A stretch of DNA of 64,000 nucleotides from Typha latifolia (lineage: Eukaryota; Streptophyta; Magnoliopsida; Poales; Typhaceae), in the NCBI GenBank assembly GCA_019914945.1, contig CM034099.1:16642704-16706703 (forward strand). The letters are read 5' to 3'. The translations under genes were made by a program, and so were the position numbers. Below, piece after piece: positions 1-12,002 of the stretch. The notes below the pieces were generated by a model, which saw nothing but the letters and a program-made list of their open reading frames with translations, did no database searches and was not told the DNA's origin. The stretch's first letter is position 1, and every line of letters begins with the position of its first letter.

Positions 1-320
1 GAGGAGGAGGTGGAAGAGAAGAGAATGGAAGCAGCCATCTTAGGGAGCTCACCAAGTGTTTGCTAAATGGACGAGGAGAGGAATTCGTTTTGAGGTTGTC
101 GTCCGTTGTAGGAACGGCAGCGCTGAAGATGAGACGCCTATGGGGCAGAGTATCATCCTCTACAAGCTAGAGTATAGGAACACAATACAACTCCGTACGC
201 GGCAAAGTAAAAGAGCATAATCCTAGAAACTGCGACTTTTACCAGAACGGAATTCTCTACAACCTGGCTTGCAGAGAACCAGAATTAAGCCAGTAGATAA
301 TGTGACGAGTTTCTTAGGAG
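1..320. other. unassigned left edge
   Basis: I see no open frame, RNA gene or repeat boundary that I can defend here. The first 200 bases are less AT-rich than what follows and could be a gene remnant or transposon tail continuing from outside the window. Confidence 0.3.
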
Positions 321-364
321 TTTTTAACCGAACTATATTTGAATAACTATAGTTCGGTTAAAAA
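321..364. repeat. perfect inverted repeat, 17-bp arms
   Basis: The arms at 321-337 and 348-364 are exact reverse complements (TTTTTAACCGAACTATA), separated by a 10-base loop. The loop-side sequence tatatttgaataact recurs just downstream at about 365-379 and 419-433, and again after the LINE at about 5041. The structure looks like the core of a small foldback element; no target duplication was identified. Confidence 0.7.
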
Positions 365-416
365 TATATTTGAATAACTAAGAGCGCAGACTTTCCCAAA
401 ATAACTATATTTTAAT

Positions 417-432
417 AACTATATTTGAATAA
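417..432. repeat. left target-site duplication of the first LINE
   Basis: The sequence aactatatttgaataa matches 5039-5054 exactly and brackets the LINE whose A-rich tail ends at about 5038. Confidence 0.75.
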
Positions 433-534
433 TTCTCGATTCAACTTCCATCGGATATAGGACGGGGGACGAGGGGAAGACGTTTTGAAGCGCTGGGCTT
501 TCTCGTCCAAGTCCGGCCGAGCCAGGACAGAGGC

Positions 535-952
535 TCCCGGAAATGCCAAATCCAATGCTCAAGGCCGATCATGGGCGTCAGTTGCAGCAGGTCAGCAGTC
601 CACGCCTAGCTCGACGGTGAGACCCATCCCTGCAGAGGTGTTGGCGAAAATACGTTCATAACTTGAGGATTCAGTGGTGATCGACCCGGAGACACTGGAG
701 CGTTGCAGAGCACGATGGAAACTCACACTCTTCGAGAGGTTCTTGGGGAGGGGTATACCCCTAATGCGGCTGAAGGCCCTCTGCCATGAGCTAAGCCAAG
801 AGGGCCCCGAGGCAATGGAGTTAGAGCTTGAAGATTTGCACCTGGCGATAGTGGAGGTTGGAGCTAGGGGCATGGGCAGGCCACCAGTGGTCACAGGGGA
901 GAGCTCGGGGGAAGGTCAGCCCGGGGCAACCAAACGGGGGAGACAGGCCTAG
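535..952 (+). pseudogene. LINE ORF1 remnant with internal deletion
   Basis: The start of this segment matches the ORF1 N-terminal part of the LINE at 49.5-55.7 kb: an SWASVAAG-like segment, then PAEVLAKIRS, then EDSVVIDPETLERC and KLTLFERFLGRGIP. That last part belongs to the DUF4283-type domain of plant LINE ORF1 proteins. At about 800 it jumps to the ORF1 C-terminus (ending TKRGRQA), so the rest of the DUF4283 region, the zinc knuckle and the basic linker are lost. An in-frame TAA follows KIRS. The open part from 674 is 92 codons. It cannot make a functional ORF1 RNA-binding protein. Confidence 0.75.
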
Positions 953-984
953 CCGGAACCCCCTCCTCATCAACCATCAACCCA

Positions 985-3900
985 ATGTTTAAAGCCATAA
1001 CGTGGAACTGCAGAGGTGCTCTTAAAAAAGACGCACTTGACAGATGTATAGATATGAACAGAGAGCATAACCTTGATATGCTGGTTTTGTTAGAAACCCA
1101 CATAAGCTGGGGTGGAGCCAAAATGGTGGCAAGAGCCTTAGGGCGCTGCTGAAACTGGTTCGCAATACCGGCGCTAGGAGTGTCTAGAGTCATTATGGTG
1201 ATGTGGAAAACAGAGGTAGGCTGGGTGAACGCAGTGGCGGTGTCCCGCTATGCGGTCCATCTGATGATCACCAGTAGGAAGGCTTGGACGTGGATGTGGA
1301 CAGTGGTGTACGCAAGCAACAATCCTCAAGCCCAAGGTGAACTTTGGGAGGAACTGTCAACCTTGAGGGGCATTGATGTGCCGTGGATCATCGGAGGGGA
1401 CTTTAACGCATATACTTCGGTTCATGCGAAGAAAAGCGAAGGTGGAGTGGGGCTGGGCCCGAAGTGTAAGACATTCAAAGCCTTTGTTGAGAACATCGGT
1501 TTATGCGACCTTGGCTACGTGGGGGTTCCGTTCACCTAGTGCAATAACTAGGCTGGGGCCAACCGTATCTGGGTCCGGCTAGACCGGATGCTAGCAAACT
1601 CTCAATGGATGGGGGACCACCCTCACTGCAAGGTGTTCCACCTGGACAGATCTGCTTCTGATCACGCACCCTTGCTCATCATGGTGCAGATTAACCCTGA
1701 AAGAGTACCGCGTCCCTTTCGGTTTGAGATGATTTGGTTAGAATATGAAAGCTGTGGGAGCATCGTCAAACAGATCTGGAGACAGGAGGGTAGAGCCAAT
1801 CCCATGCACGACTTCATGCACAAGGTCAGTAAACTTCAAAGAGAGCTTAGAAGATGGGCTAAACATGAAGTGGGTAACCTGGAACTACTTCTTAAGTGCA
1901 CCTATGAGAAAATCATGGAGATAGAGGGTCGAGATGTTAAAAGTCAATTAGGTGAGGAGGACCTCCCCGTGCTGAGAAGTCTCTACAACCAGAAAGCTCC
2001 TCTGAGCAGGTAGCTAAACCTAAAATGGCTGCAGAGGTCGCGACTGCACTGGGTAAATGATGGAGATAGAAACACAAAGTATTTTCAGCTATCGGCAACT
2101 ATCAGGAGACAACGCAACCGGATCCCTGGCGTGTTTGACTCCAATGGTATATGGGTGCAAGAGCCGGAGGGAGTCGGCAGGTTGTTCTCGGACTTCTATC
2201 AGACCCTATGGAGATCGGAGGCCAATACCTCTCCCCCTGAAGATGATTGGCTAGAGCTACCGCAGCTGTCCCTGGAAGATGCCCAGCAGTTGGAGGCTCC
2301 TGTGTCCCAAGAGGAGATAAAGGCCGCACTGTGGAGTCTTCCTCGCGAGAAAGCACTGGGGCCAAATGGCTTACAAGCCGAGGTGTACATCCAGTTTTGG
2401 GAAGACATGGGTGAAAGCCTGCTGAAGGCTGTGAATCACTTCTTCAAGTACTCATCTCTCCCCAACAGTTGGGGGCAGACCTTCATCACTCTCATCCCTA
2501 AAAAAGAGCATCTACCCGAGTTCAAGAGTACAGACCGATATCTCTCTGCAATGTTGCCTACAAGGTTATAGCTAGAATCCTCATCGGTCGCCTAAAGCCG
2601 ATGTTACCGTCTCTGGTAGGGCCGGAGCAGGCAGCGTTCGTGGCAGGGCAGAGCATTGTTGATAATACTCTTGCGGCACAAGAAGTGGCGCACTCGATGT
2701 GCTCGGACAGGCGATCCCCACTAGTGATGATGGCTAAGCTAGATATGGAAAAAGCCTACGACAGGGTGAGTTGGGAGGCGGTCATAGGCACCCTCACGCG
2801 TATGGGCTTCTCGGAATCATGGCGAAAGTGGATATGGGCCTGTATCTCATCGCCCAAGTATGCCATAATGATCAACGGCAAGCCGTTAGAATGGATCCGC
2901 CCGCATAGGGGGCTCCGACAAGGGGATCCCTTATCTCCATACCTATTCATCTTGGTGTCTCAGATACTGTCCGGATTAATCAATCGGAAGGTGAGTAATG
3001 GAGAGCTGCTAGCGTTTAAGGCCGGTGAGGTGCAGATCTCCCACCTTCTATATGTTGATGACCTCCTGATAACAGCTCAGGCTTCGCGGGCCAACATGAA
3101 CTGCATCCTGGAATGCCTTAGCCGCTACGAGGTCCTGTCCAACCAGCGAGTGAACTTCCAAAAGTCCGCTATATACCTACTGACCTGGATGCCAACAATG
3201 CAGCAAGCTGAACTAAGTGGCAGCCTAGGCCTTCAGATTGCGACGCTACCTTTCGTCTACCTTGGGGTGATCATCTCGGGCAAACGTGTGAATGTCAGGG
3301 AGCACCAATCTTTAGTAGATCGAGTGAACAGGAAGCTGGTGAGATGGAAGAGAGGTGTGCTGGTCGAAGTACTCTCATCAATGCCACTCTCTTAGCAATT
3401 CCGGCGTACTGGCTCGGGAGCACCTGGATACCAGATTCGGTCTTGGAGACTATAACCAAGAAAGCCAGATCATTTCTTTGGGACAAATCAAATGGTCGAG
3501 GAATGCACCTAGTAAGCTGGGCGACGGTTAGCAGACCAGAAGCTGAGGATGGCTTGGCAATCAGAGATCTCCGACGAGCTCGAACTGCGCACATAGAAAA
3601 GTTGGTGCTAAAGGTGTTGAACCAGGAGGAGGTACCATGGGTCAACTTGCTTATAGCTAAGTACGGACCTCTGAACCCATGGACCCGCTTTGAAGGGCAG
3701 AACGTCTCCTGGTTATGGAGGTCGATCAATGGCGTGGCGAGAATTCTGAAGCTTGGTCTCAGGAAGTTGATTGGCAACGGCTGCACGACCAGCGCGACGG
3801 CAGAGCCTTGGCTCTCACCAGTTCCATGGAGTAGACAACCTAGGATATTGAATGTAAGCCTACTGGATGAGACTGTCAAGGTAAAGGAGCTGCTTGACCG

Positions 3901-4980
3901 GCAGAGGTGGAACGACTGCTGGATTATTAGCGAGGCAAGAGAAGAACTGGCCTTCGACATCTTGACGTTCCAAGCCGAGAGCCCTACCTCAACTAATCTA
4001 TGGATATGGTGGCCTCACCCGCAAGGAAAGCCAACAGTGAAATCTATTTACTCCTTCCTCAGCCCGGCTGCAGAGAACAACTGGCCGGGTTGGAAGCTGT
4101 TGTGGAAACTCCAGGTTGCGCCTAGAGTGCATACCTTTGTGTGGAAGCTCTTGTGGAGACGGCTCCCCACCAATGCTCTACTCTGAGGGTTTGGCTTGAG
4201 GCAAGGGGTGCTGTGTGCGCTTTGTGAGCTGCATGAAGAGTCTATCACTCATCTGTTCTTCACGTGTAGATTTTGTCTCGAGTGCTGGGCCAAGCTACAA
4301 GAATGCATGGGGAGGTTGGAGCATCAAGTGGAGGAGAATTGGCTGACCTCTACTTGGCATGCATACTCTAAGGAAGACGCGAAAGTTAAGGCCATTATCG
4401 CCTCGACGCTGTGGCTGATCTAGAAACAAAGAAACACAGTGACCTTCGGTGGAGGAAGAGTAAGGCCGAGGATAATCACAAGGAAGGCGCTGGCTATGGC
4501 CAAAGAATATGCCAAGGGCAAGAAGGCACCTAAGGAGGCTATGACAATGGGGTAGGGCGCTACCAAGGGGGTGTTGGTATGGTGTTGCGGGACGAAAATG
4601 GCAAGGTACTGCAGCTTGCGTGGGAGCCATGTCCTAATAAGTCAGCCTTATACGTAGAAGCATGGGCGGCGAGGCTTGGTCTCCGGATGGTGGGCAAAGA
4701 GAGTCAGCTGTCCCTCGAGACTGACTCCGAGGAGCTTACCGATATCCTGCGAAGTGAGATGAGTCCTCCGTGGTGCATTAAGAATATGGTAGATGAATGC
4801 AAAAGCTTGCTGAGAGAATGTAGTGAGTGGAAGGTATTAAATGTATTTAGAGAGACGAATAGAGTGGCGGACTGGGCAGCCAACCGTGGGAAGGTGGTTG
4901 GGTCCACTGTAATTTTGGGTTCGGCGGACCTGGTTCCCTCAGACCTATGTACCATTTTGGGTGAGGAAAACTTGGGTTAG
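985..4980 (+). pseudogene. LINE ORF2 pseudogene: endonuclease, reverse transcriptase, RNase H
   Basis: Translation starts at a methionine followed by FKAITWNCRGA, typical for the apurinic-type endonuclease. LLETHIS, GGDFNAYTS and SDHAPLL mark the endonuclease (985-1690). The reverse transcriptase covers about 2300-3400, with KLDMEKAYDRVSW, GLRQGDPLSPYLF and LLYVDDLLI. A cysteine/histidine-containing region (about 4000-4290) precedes an RNase H domain (about 4560-4900) that keeps the E in VEAWAA and the D in LETDSEE. The frame is broken many times. Several stops sit where tryptophan or glutamine is expected, such as after ALGRC, after GVPFT and in the LI-stop-KQR segment near 4420. No intact polyprotein can be made. 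Confidence 0.9.
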
Positions 4981-5038
4981 CTAGCTAACTTGGGTCAGGC
5001 CAGCTGAATGAAGCTCCTTAATTTCAACAAAAAAAAAG

Positions 5039-5054
5039 AACTATATTTGAATAA
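5039..5054. repeat. right target-site duplication of the first LINE
   Basis: Exact copy of 417-432, directly after the A-rich LINE tail. Confidence 0.75.
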
Positions 5055-5285
5055 CTTAAAATAGCCAAAAGTTTAAGTTTTCACTACAAACTATTTATAA
5101 TTGGTCAACATCGTACCCTACGAAAAACCAACCTATTAGTAGCTTATGATATACGGATATGCATTTAGTGGAGGAGATCAATGAAGCTCGTAAAATTTAA
5201 TTGGATCTTAATGATCCGTTGTTGTAACAGTATAAAACAATGTGAAACTTTTATATATAATTTACAACATCCAGACCATAAACAC

Positions 5286-5816
5286 TTAAACAGAAGATTG
5301 CACTTGAACTGGCGAGTCTTCTTCATCTTCATGATGAATCACTTTGCTGGGTTTCAATTTGGGAGCTTCCTCGTCGTGTACTCGAGCATCAATTGGATCA
5401 CGATGCAGAAATATAAAGTAGAAGCCAACTAGAATGGTTGTTCCTGACATTGACCACATAACAACTGCAACAGGCCACGGCATGAGAGCAGCCAACCTGG
5501 CTGTGAACATGAGAGTGAGCAACGTAGCTAGAAGCCACACAGGCAGCCTTAAGCTCTCCCTGGCAGCGGAGTTGTGCTCGGCCTTCTCGAATAAGCGAAG
5601 GTTCCAGAAGAGGAGCAGAAGGGTTAATAAGGAGAGGACTGCAAAGGTTGTGGGGTCGAGGACTCCAGATGACAAGAAGGCAAGGATGAGGTAGGAAACT
5701 GCGAGGGCGGCGCCTCCTATTAAGGAGAGGAGAGAGGAGTAAAATGTCGTAATAGCAGAGGAAGCGTCAGGAATGTTTGGCTTCTGGGAGTTTTGGGTTG
5801 GGACGTCAGAGGCCAT
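5286..5816 (-). CDS. small four-span membrane protein, array copy A (type I)
   Basis: Encodes 176 residues from an ATG at 5816. I do not recognise the family. Hydrophobicity predicts four membrane helices at about residues 27-49, 56-72, 91-110 and 114-137. The short loop between helices 2 and 3 carries LRLFEKAE and SAARE. Helix 3 ends in a conserved MPWPV. The tail (138-176) is hydrophilic and acidic (HHEDEEDSPV). There is no cleavable signal peptide, no metal site and no catalytic motif. It is closest to the copy at 26461-26928 (shared LLLLFWNLRLFEKAE and PVWLL segments). Unlike its relatives it runs six codons past the conserved SPV C-terminus, apparently by stop-codon loss. It is the leftmost member of the minus-strand array. 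CASP-like four-span proteins are a possible distant comparison, but I see no diagnostic residues. Confidence 0.8.
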   Translation of the reverse strand: MASDVPTQNSQKPNIPDASSAITTFYSSLLSLIGGAALAVSYLILAFLSSGVLDPTTFAVLSLLTLLLLFWNLRLFEKAEHNSAARESLRLPVWLLATLLTLMFTARLAALMPWPVAVVMWSMSGTTILVGFYFIFLHRDPIDARVHDEEAPKLKPSKVIHHEDEEDSPVQVQSSV

Positions 5817-8760
5817 AGCAAGGGAATTGAAATTGAAGGAATTAGCCGAAAGAAGTTGTAATGTGTCGACACTGTGTCGGAGATTGGCAAAGGATCATGG
5901 AAGGTCATGTTAATAAGTAGGGAGGTAACGACGCGAACTTAAGAAATTTCCGAGCACTTTGAGGAAGATGAAGGAGATTTCTAGGGAGATGCAAAAAGAA
6001 TTGATATAATGTGGCAGAGTGATTATCAAAATTAATGTTAGTCAATAGAATATCTGTAAATGATTCAATAAAAATTATTAAATTTTTTCTCCCAATCGGA
6101 TGATTAAGATTAAATAATACTAAATAAAATTAATCGAAATTATTGGTCACTTTTCTAAATTGTAAGGATAAATTAGTCATATTTTATTTATCTCTCTTAA
6201 CTATCTATTTTTTTAATATTAATAAATTGGTAGTAGTTAGTACTCCTATTATTAAAAAATTAATTATAAGAATAAGCAATAAAAAAATACTCAAATTTTA
6301 ATTTTTTTATAAGTCAATCAATTCATATATGTAAAATGTCTTATATATCCTTTAATTTGTAAATAGATAAAAATTATTACTTATCAAACTAATAGTTTTT
6401 TTAATAAAATTATTAACTAATAGTAGTTTTTAAAAAGTATTTACGTCACTCTATTTGTTTTCCGTATCATATAGCGGGTAACTTAGTCGTATCATTGTCT
6501 TCCTTCTCTCATCTCTCTCCCACCAACCAATCCAACAAACTCAACAGATTATTCTCCCCTCAACCCACCCTCCGCCCCTGCCTCGGAAGTCGTGTGCCAT
6601 CGCCACGTCGTACGCCCTCCTCTCCCCTCCTCAGTACGTTCTCCGACCCGGCATCGCTCGGACCTCCGGCAAGATGGATTGGCGCCGGTGGCGTCACAGG
6701 CGACGAGTTCGCTTTGTAGGGAAGAGAGGAAAAAAGGGTTAGTTGGGTGGATGAAAATGGCTGAGCAACTGCGATGGCGTGACGTGAGGACGAAGATGAT
6801 GTGGCGTAGTTAAATAATAAGTTATTTAAATAACAATAAATTAAATTAAAATTTTGAAAAAAAATTAAGATTATTATTTTAATAATAAGAATAGCTTGTC
6901 CAGCTCAACTATAGAAAACTTGGATGACCATCTACTAAAGTCTAGTCAAAAGCTATAAATAAGCCTATTTATAGTCAATCAAATACAAATATTATCTATA
7001 CTCCTCCCATTTTTCTGATTTGGAATTGTTTATTTGTACTCTGCAATTAAAAATTTTATTTCAAACATAAATTTATTTATATTATTAGTCTATATTTTAT
7101 GTATGAATTTTAGCAAAGTTATGAACGTTAATTCAAAATTTATATTTATTATCACTAATTTTTATTTGATTCGAGATAATTGAAATAAAAATCTAGCAAT
7201 AATAGATGATTAAACTATTTAGATAAAAAAATGAATAATTAATTATAAAATTAACAACCTAATATGCTGGAAACCGAAAAGAAAAAAAAAACTTACCAAA
7301 TGGCAAGCTAATTAAAAAACTAATATATAATGTTAGAAGATAATTAATATTTTAAGCCTTATAATTACGTTTTCAATAATGGCGTAGTTTTCTTCTCTGA
7401 CTTCTCTACGCGTCTAGAATAATTTGAAGGTTTTATTCGTTTTTTTCTTGAGAGAAAACGAAGTTCCACCCTCCTTCCTTCTCTTTCTAAACTGACCTTT
7501 CGCTTACTTCATTGATTTAAATGCAAGTTAATTTTTTTTTATCATTTTCAAGGATAGCGAGTCTGAGTCTTCTTCCAACGACTACTCTGTACGACGACTT
7601 CAAAGTCTCCTTAATTGGAGGTAAAAGAAAAAGAAAAAGAGAACTCACGCGTTTTAGACTATTGACTCGAGCAAAGATACGAAAGATCTCATATAATTTA
7701 AAATTGCTTATCAAATTATTATAGTTTATGTCATACGAACGTGGCAACAGTTCATTAGAATCAATGTAAATCATTGACATAAAAAGCATTAGTTTTAGTG
7801 TGATCAATTAGATTACTTTTTCAAACAACAATTTGCATAGGCAAATGACTTACCATCCGAAGGTCGGCTAGAGCTTCTCTATTTTCCCTTTTATCTTTTG
7901 AGTAAGCATTTCTTTTTCTTCGTTGGCCTCCTCTCTCTCTCTCTCCCCCGCTCCCGGGAGCCTTATTCCTTCCCCTCCTTTTATCATTTACTATCTTCTT
8001 TCCTCCCATCTCTTCTTATCTTTCTCTTTCCCTCTTCTCTCTTCCTTGTTGTTTTTCTCTCCTCTGAAACTTTGATGCCATCGTCGTAAAAATTTATTAT
8101 CGCGGCAGCTGTCTTCGCTATTGCTACTACTTGTTATTATCATTATTGACTTTTGGCAATGTTGTCTCCTCTCCCGTCGTCACCTTTTCTTATCTCACAC
8201 CTCAATTGCTGACGACTACGGTAGAGTTGGGTGGTGACAAAGGAGGAGTTAGCATGTGTATGTATGCAATTTTGTGGGTTGGGGTAAGTTTTTGCCTCCA
8301 TCACCGTGCAAAGCTATCGTGCTGAATCTCTTTCTTGTCCTACAATGTATGTGCTCCTCCTTCTCCTCACTTGATTCTCTAGCATGAGGTATCTTTGCAC
8401 TAAATAAGCCTTTGTGTTTTTTTTTCTTAATGTTATACTGGCATTTGTGGGTAAGAGACTCTTTTATCAATATTGTCAGTGTTTTTTTATTTTCTGCCCT
8501 AGGGTCTAGGGTGGCGAATGTCTTTAATGAATGATTATATTTTATCTTCAAATAGAGACAGAAAATATGTTCCAAAAAATATAATATGCATACATAACTA
8601 TTTCTCAATAACTTTCTAATCATTAAATCTATAATTAGAGGGATACTCGGTACTGGATATAAAAAGAAAGAGACCGATTATGTTGTCCATAAGATTACCA
8701 TTAGAAATGACAGTAGAGTATCAAATTATTTATCACTATTATATAGATCATGAGTCTATA
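5817..8760. other. AT-rich intergenic region without a supported gene
   Basis: About 2.9 kb of AT-rich DNA with pyrimidine-rich patches (6500-6720, 7900-8250) that open short frames by composition only. No domain-like translation was found. It may contain decayed MITEs: similar AT-rich boundaries surround 6430-6830. Confidence 0.4.
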
Positions 8761-8834
8761 AGCTAGCTAATAGTTAACTAGACATAAGTGCTAGCCCTTT
8801 TTAATATATAAATTAAATATCTGGACCAATTCAC

Positions 8835-8980
8835 ATACTTAGAAGACATGCTTGACCATCCAAAAGTGAAAAAAGTTAAAGATATATTGAAAAGGTGGAA
8901 ATTCTTATCCAAACTTACTTTCGAGGAGGATTTGAAGAATTCAGACCTCTATTCAATAAGATGGCAATTGGCAGACTAGA
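8835..8980 (+). other. short uninterrupted frame of unknown origin
   Basis: From a CTG at about 8835, about 50 codons read without a stop and have a protein-like composition (LEDMLDHPKVKKVKDILKRW, then KFLSKLTFEED). There is no start codon at the left edge and a TAG ends the run. It lies just upstream of a copia reverse transcriptase fragment and may be an older part of that element, but I cannot assign it to a copia domain. Confidence 0.3.
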
Positions 8981-9203
8981 AAACCCCACAAAACCAAAGA
9001 CTTCCTGGCTTTCAATATTTGCAGAGGTAGCAACAAAGATATGGACTGATAAGAAGGTAACAAGCTACATATAAATTCATATTTGTTTTGAGAATAGAAA
9101 CAAGTGGATGGCAAATATTTATAGTATGAATGAGGAGATGGACTCTTTAATATCAAATTAGATATGAAATATAATACATCTACCTGTGCAAAAAAAAAAG
9201 TTC

Positions 9204-9430
9204 TCCAAAACAAATGGATCTACAGACTGAAAGTGAATGATGATTCCAAGAAGTATAAGGCCAGATTGAGAGTAAAATAATTTCAGTAGAGGGCAGGTAA
9301 TAAAATGTTTTTATTTATTATTAAGTTGACCACAATTCCAGCTTTAGAGGATATACATTGTACATATCTAGATGTAAAAATATCATTCCTCCACAGTGAC
9401 CTAGAGGAAGAAATCTACATTTATCATCTT
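9204..9430 (+). pseudogene. Ty1/copia reverse transcriptase fragment
   Basis: Translating the plus strand gives KWIYRLKVNDDSKKYKARL, the N-terminal motif of copia reverse transcriptases. After stops and gaps come LTTIPALEDIH, then LDVKISFLHSDLEEEIYI, which matches the copia LDVKTAFLHGDLEEEIYM block. Only about 75 residues of the domain are left and two stops interrupt it. No LTRs of this element are visible. The solo LTR at 9525-12092 inserted shortly downstream. Confidence 0.8.
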
Positions 9431-9519
9431 TCTATAATTGATTAATTGATCTTAATGAGTCTCAAGATCGGGCTTCCTGTCCCAGTGACCCCTCTCTCCC
9501 TCTCCCCCGAAATATTACT

Positions 9520-9524
9520 GTTTT
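9520..9524. repeat. left 5-bp target duplication (GTTTT) of the solo LTR
   Basis: GTTTT precedes the TGAAACACCC terminus and is repeated directly after the ...GTGTTACA terminus at 12093-12097. Confidence 0.65.
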
Positions 9525-12002
9525 TGAAACACCCAAACCTCCAAATACATGTGTAAACCGCGTGGATAATTTCCCCCACGCGGTACATCACATGACCTGT
9601 CAGTACAAGGATTTCACAAGGCACACAACAGCACAATTTCACCATAAATAAACTCAATTATAAGAGTCCGGATACAAGTCCACAGGCCACAACAAGCCTT
9701 CCAAATATACATTCAAAATACTATGTTAAAGTCCAAAAAGATACAACGTCATCATCATACCCTCGCAGGGGTTTAATACAACTAAAATACGTACTAAAAG
9801 AAAGAAAGCGGCTACTCCTCGCTACCCGCACCTGCGTCCCCTAGCTCTGAAATAATACGCCACGAGGGGTGAGCTTACAGCCCAGCGAGTAGGATCCATA
9901 CAATTTAAAATAATGACATCACAGGTGTATATCCAATGTATGCCTATATTTGCTAACGATAACGACATGCTTATTAAAATGACTTACCATAATTTACTAA
10001 GTCAATGCAGTTGATAAAGATTACCAATCACTATCTTGGAACATGCTAGTTCCTAAACATATTATGATAAGTTCACACAGATATAAAGTTTGAGACAATC
10101 TCTTATTCGTACACATCTCAATCATAGGTTTACATATTATGCATAGCAATAAAATAGCAGTTTAGTCACCTCATGTCTACCAAAGCAATAATCATACTCA
10201 TCATCGCTCACCGAGCTATTCACCACACAGGGTAAATACTCTTAAGAAACAATCATCCATCATCTAATCATCCATCACATAATCATCCATCATCTCATAC
10301 ATCGAGGGGGGATATATACACATCTAGCGGTAATGTCACCTACACGTGTATGGCGACACTACATGTGACCGGTTGTCTGTGGCCATCAGACTCAGGACCC
10401 CGGTCGTAAACCCATATCTCACTCTCTCTAAATCATCACCGCCCTCGGCTGGAGAATCGGGAGCCCTCGGCATCATCAACGACGCCCTAACCCCGCGTCG
10501 TCGGGTACCGCTAGAGTTATATCCCCGCCTCACAATCATGTTCTTCTATCATCATAATCTAGTCCTAACTATGCAGTATAACTACCTGAATGCCACACAG
10601 GCTTCCCGACCTCAGGTGTAGGCCGCTAATAGTATAGACATATATGATACACTCTGCCCTTAACCCTGGGCTGAGTGAGTAGGGGTACTGCCTAGTCAGA
10701 ATTCGACTACTAATGATAGGTGGAAGTGGTGCAGTGTTTATGCGTGTATAAAGCATGTTATAGTCATCATGATCATTACAGTCCATAATCACAGCAATCA
10801 TACATCTATGCAACGGTATACCATACAGGACACATGTAAAGCATTATCATACACATTAACATTCTCATGATACTATGATGAACAGGTTATAAATAACTAC
10901 ATATGCAAAAGATATAACAGGGAGTACCAACTGCATGCATTAATACTGACATTTCCTACTGTATCATGTTATTCTAGATTTGTATAACTCTACTCGCCTG
11001 GGGGGTCTCCACGGTATGGTAAAACTCGTCAGTTAGTCCGGGATCCCAAAATCTTCCTCACGCGGTGCCAATCCTATTAATTCACGCAAGTAAAGTCATT
11101 AGCGAACTAATAAAATTAATTATCTTATTAGCACATTTATGTTTGGTACGAGTCAAGGGTATCCTAGGAATCTTGTATCATCCCAAAATTAAGGATCAGG
11201 CTAATCAAATTAGGTGAAAATGGTAAACATGGTTATAGGGTCCAAATAGCCCCAAATGGGCTAGGCTAGAGGCAAAAGGGGGTAGGCCCAAACCCAAACC
11301 ACAAGCAATAAGGCCTTGGTGGGGGGGCCCGACCCACGCCCACCAAGGTTGGAATAGTGGGTGCGCATCGCTGCCCCACTCCACATGGGCTAATGGGGCT
11401 GGCACTGCAGCCCACCCGGATAGTCTTGGTGGGTCATGCCCGCAGCCCCCACCCAAACCGGGCTGGTGGGCTGCGGTGCAGCCCACCCAAGTCTTGGTGG
11501 GGCTGCGGCCGCCCCACCTGTTCAGGCCGGGGGGCTGCGGCCTGCAGCCCACCCCAAAGGATTAGTGGGGCTGCGGTGGTGCGGCCCACTAAGGGAAAAA
11601 TGGGTGGGGTTTAACCCCCACCCCTCCACCTCATCTCCTTCCACCACCGATGGAAGGAAGGGAGGCGGAGGGAAGCGCCCACGAGGCTGCGGGGACGCGG
11701 GGCTGCGGCGGCGCGGCACGAGGTCGGCGGCGCAGCGCAGGGGCGGCGGCGGCAAGAGTCCCAAGCAAAGCACGAGGCCGAGGAGGGGAAGGAGAAAGGG
11801 AAGAAAGGAAGGAGGTTTAGGAGGGGGGGGGTCGGCGAGCTCGGTGGCTTCGGCGGCACTGCTCGGCAACCACGAGGGAGAGAGAGGAGAAAAGAGGGGC
11901 TGCGGTGAGGGGAAGAGATGAGGGAGATGGGGAAGGTGGCGTGCACGGCAAGGAAGGGAAGAGAAGAAGAGAAGAAAAGAGGGAGGGTGGCAGGGTGGCA
12001 GG

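Larger units (their letters stand above)
433..5038 (+). mobile_element. decayed L1-clade LINE retrotransposon
   Basis: A non-LTR element in the plus orientation, bounded by 16-bp direct repeats (417-432 and 5039-5054) and ending in an A-rich tail (about 5030-5037). In order it holds an ORF1 remnant, an endonuclease domain, a reverse transcriptase with a YVDD core, a zinc-finger-like region and an RNase H domain. It is about 4.6 kb, against about 6.2 kb for the related minus-strand element at 49538-55698. Most of the difference is a missing ORF1 middle, not 5' truncation, because the ORF1 N-terminal region is still present. Many in-frame stops and frameshifts make it non-autonomous and old. 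Confidence 0.9.
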
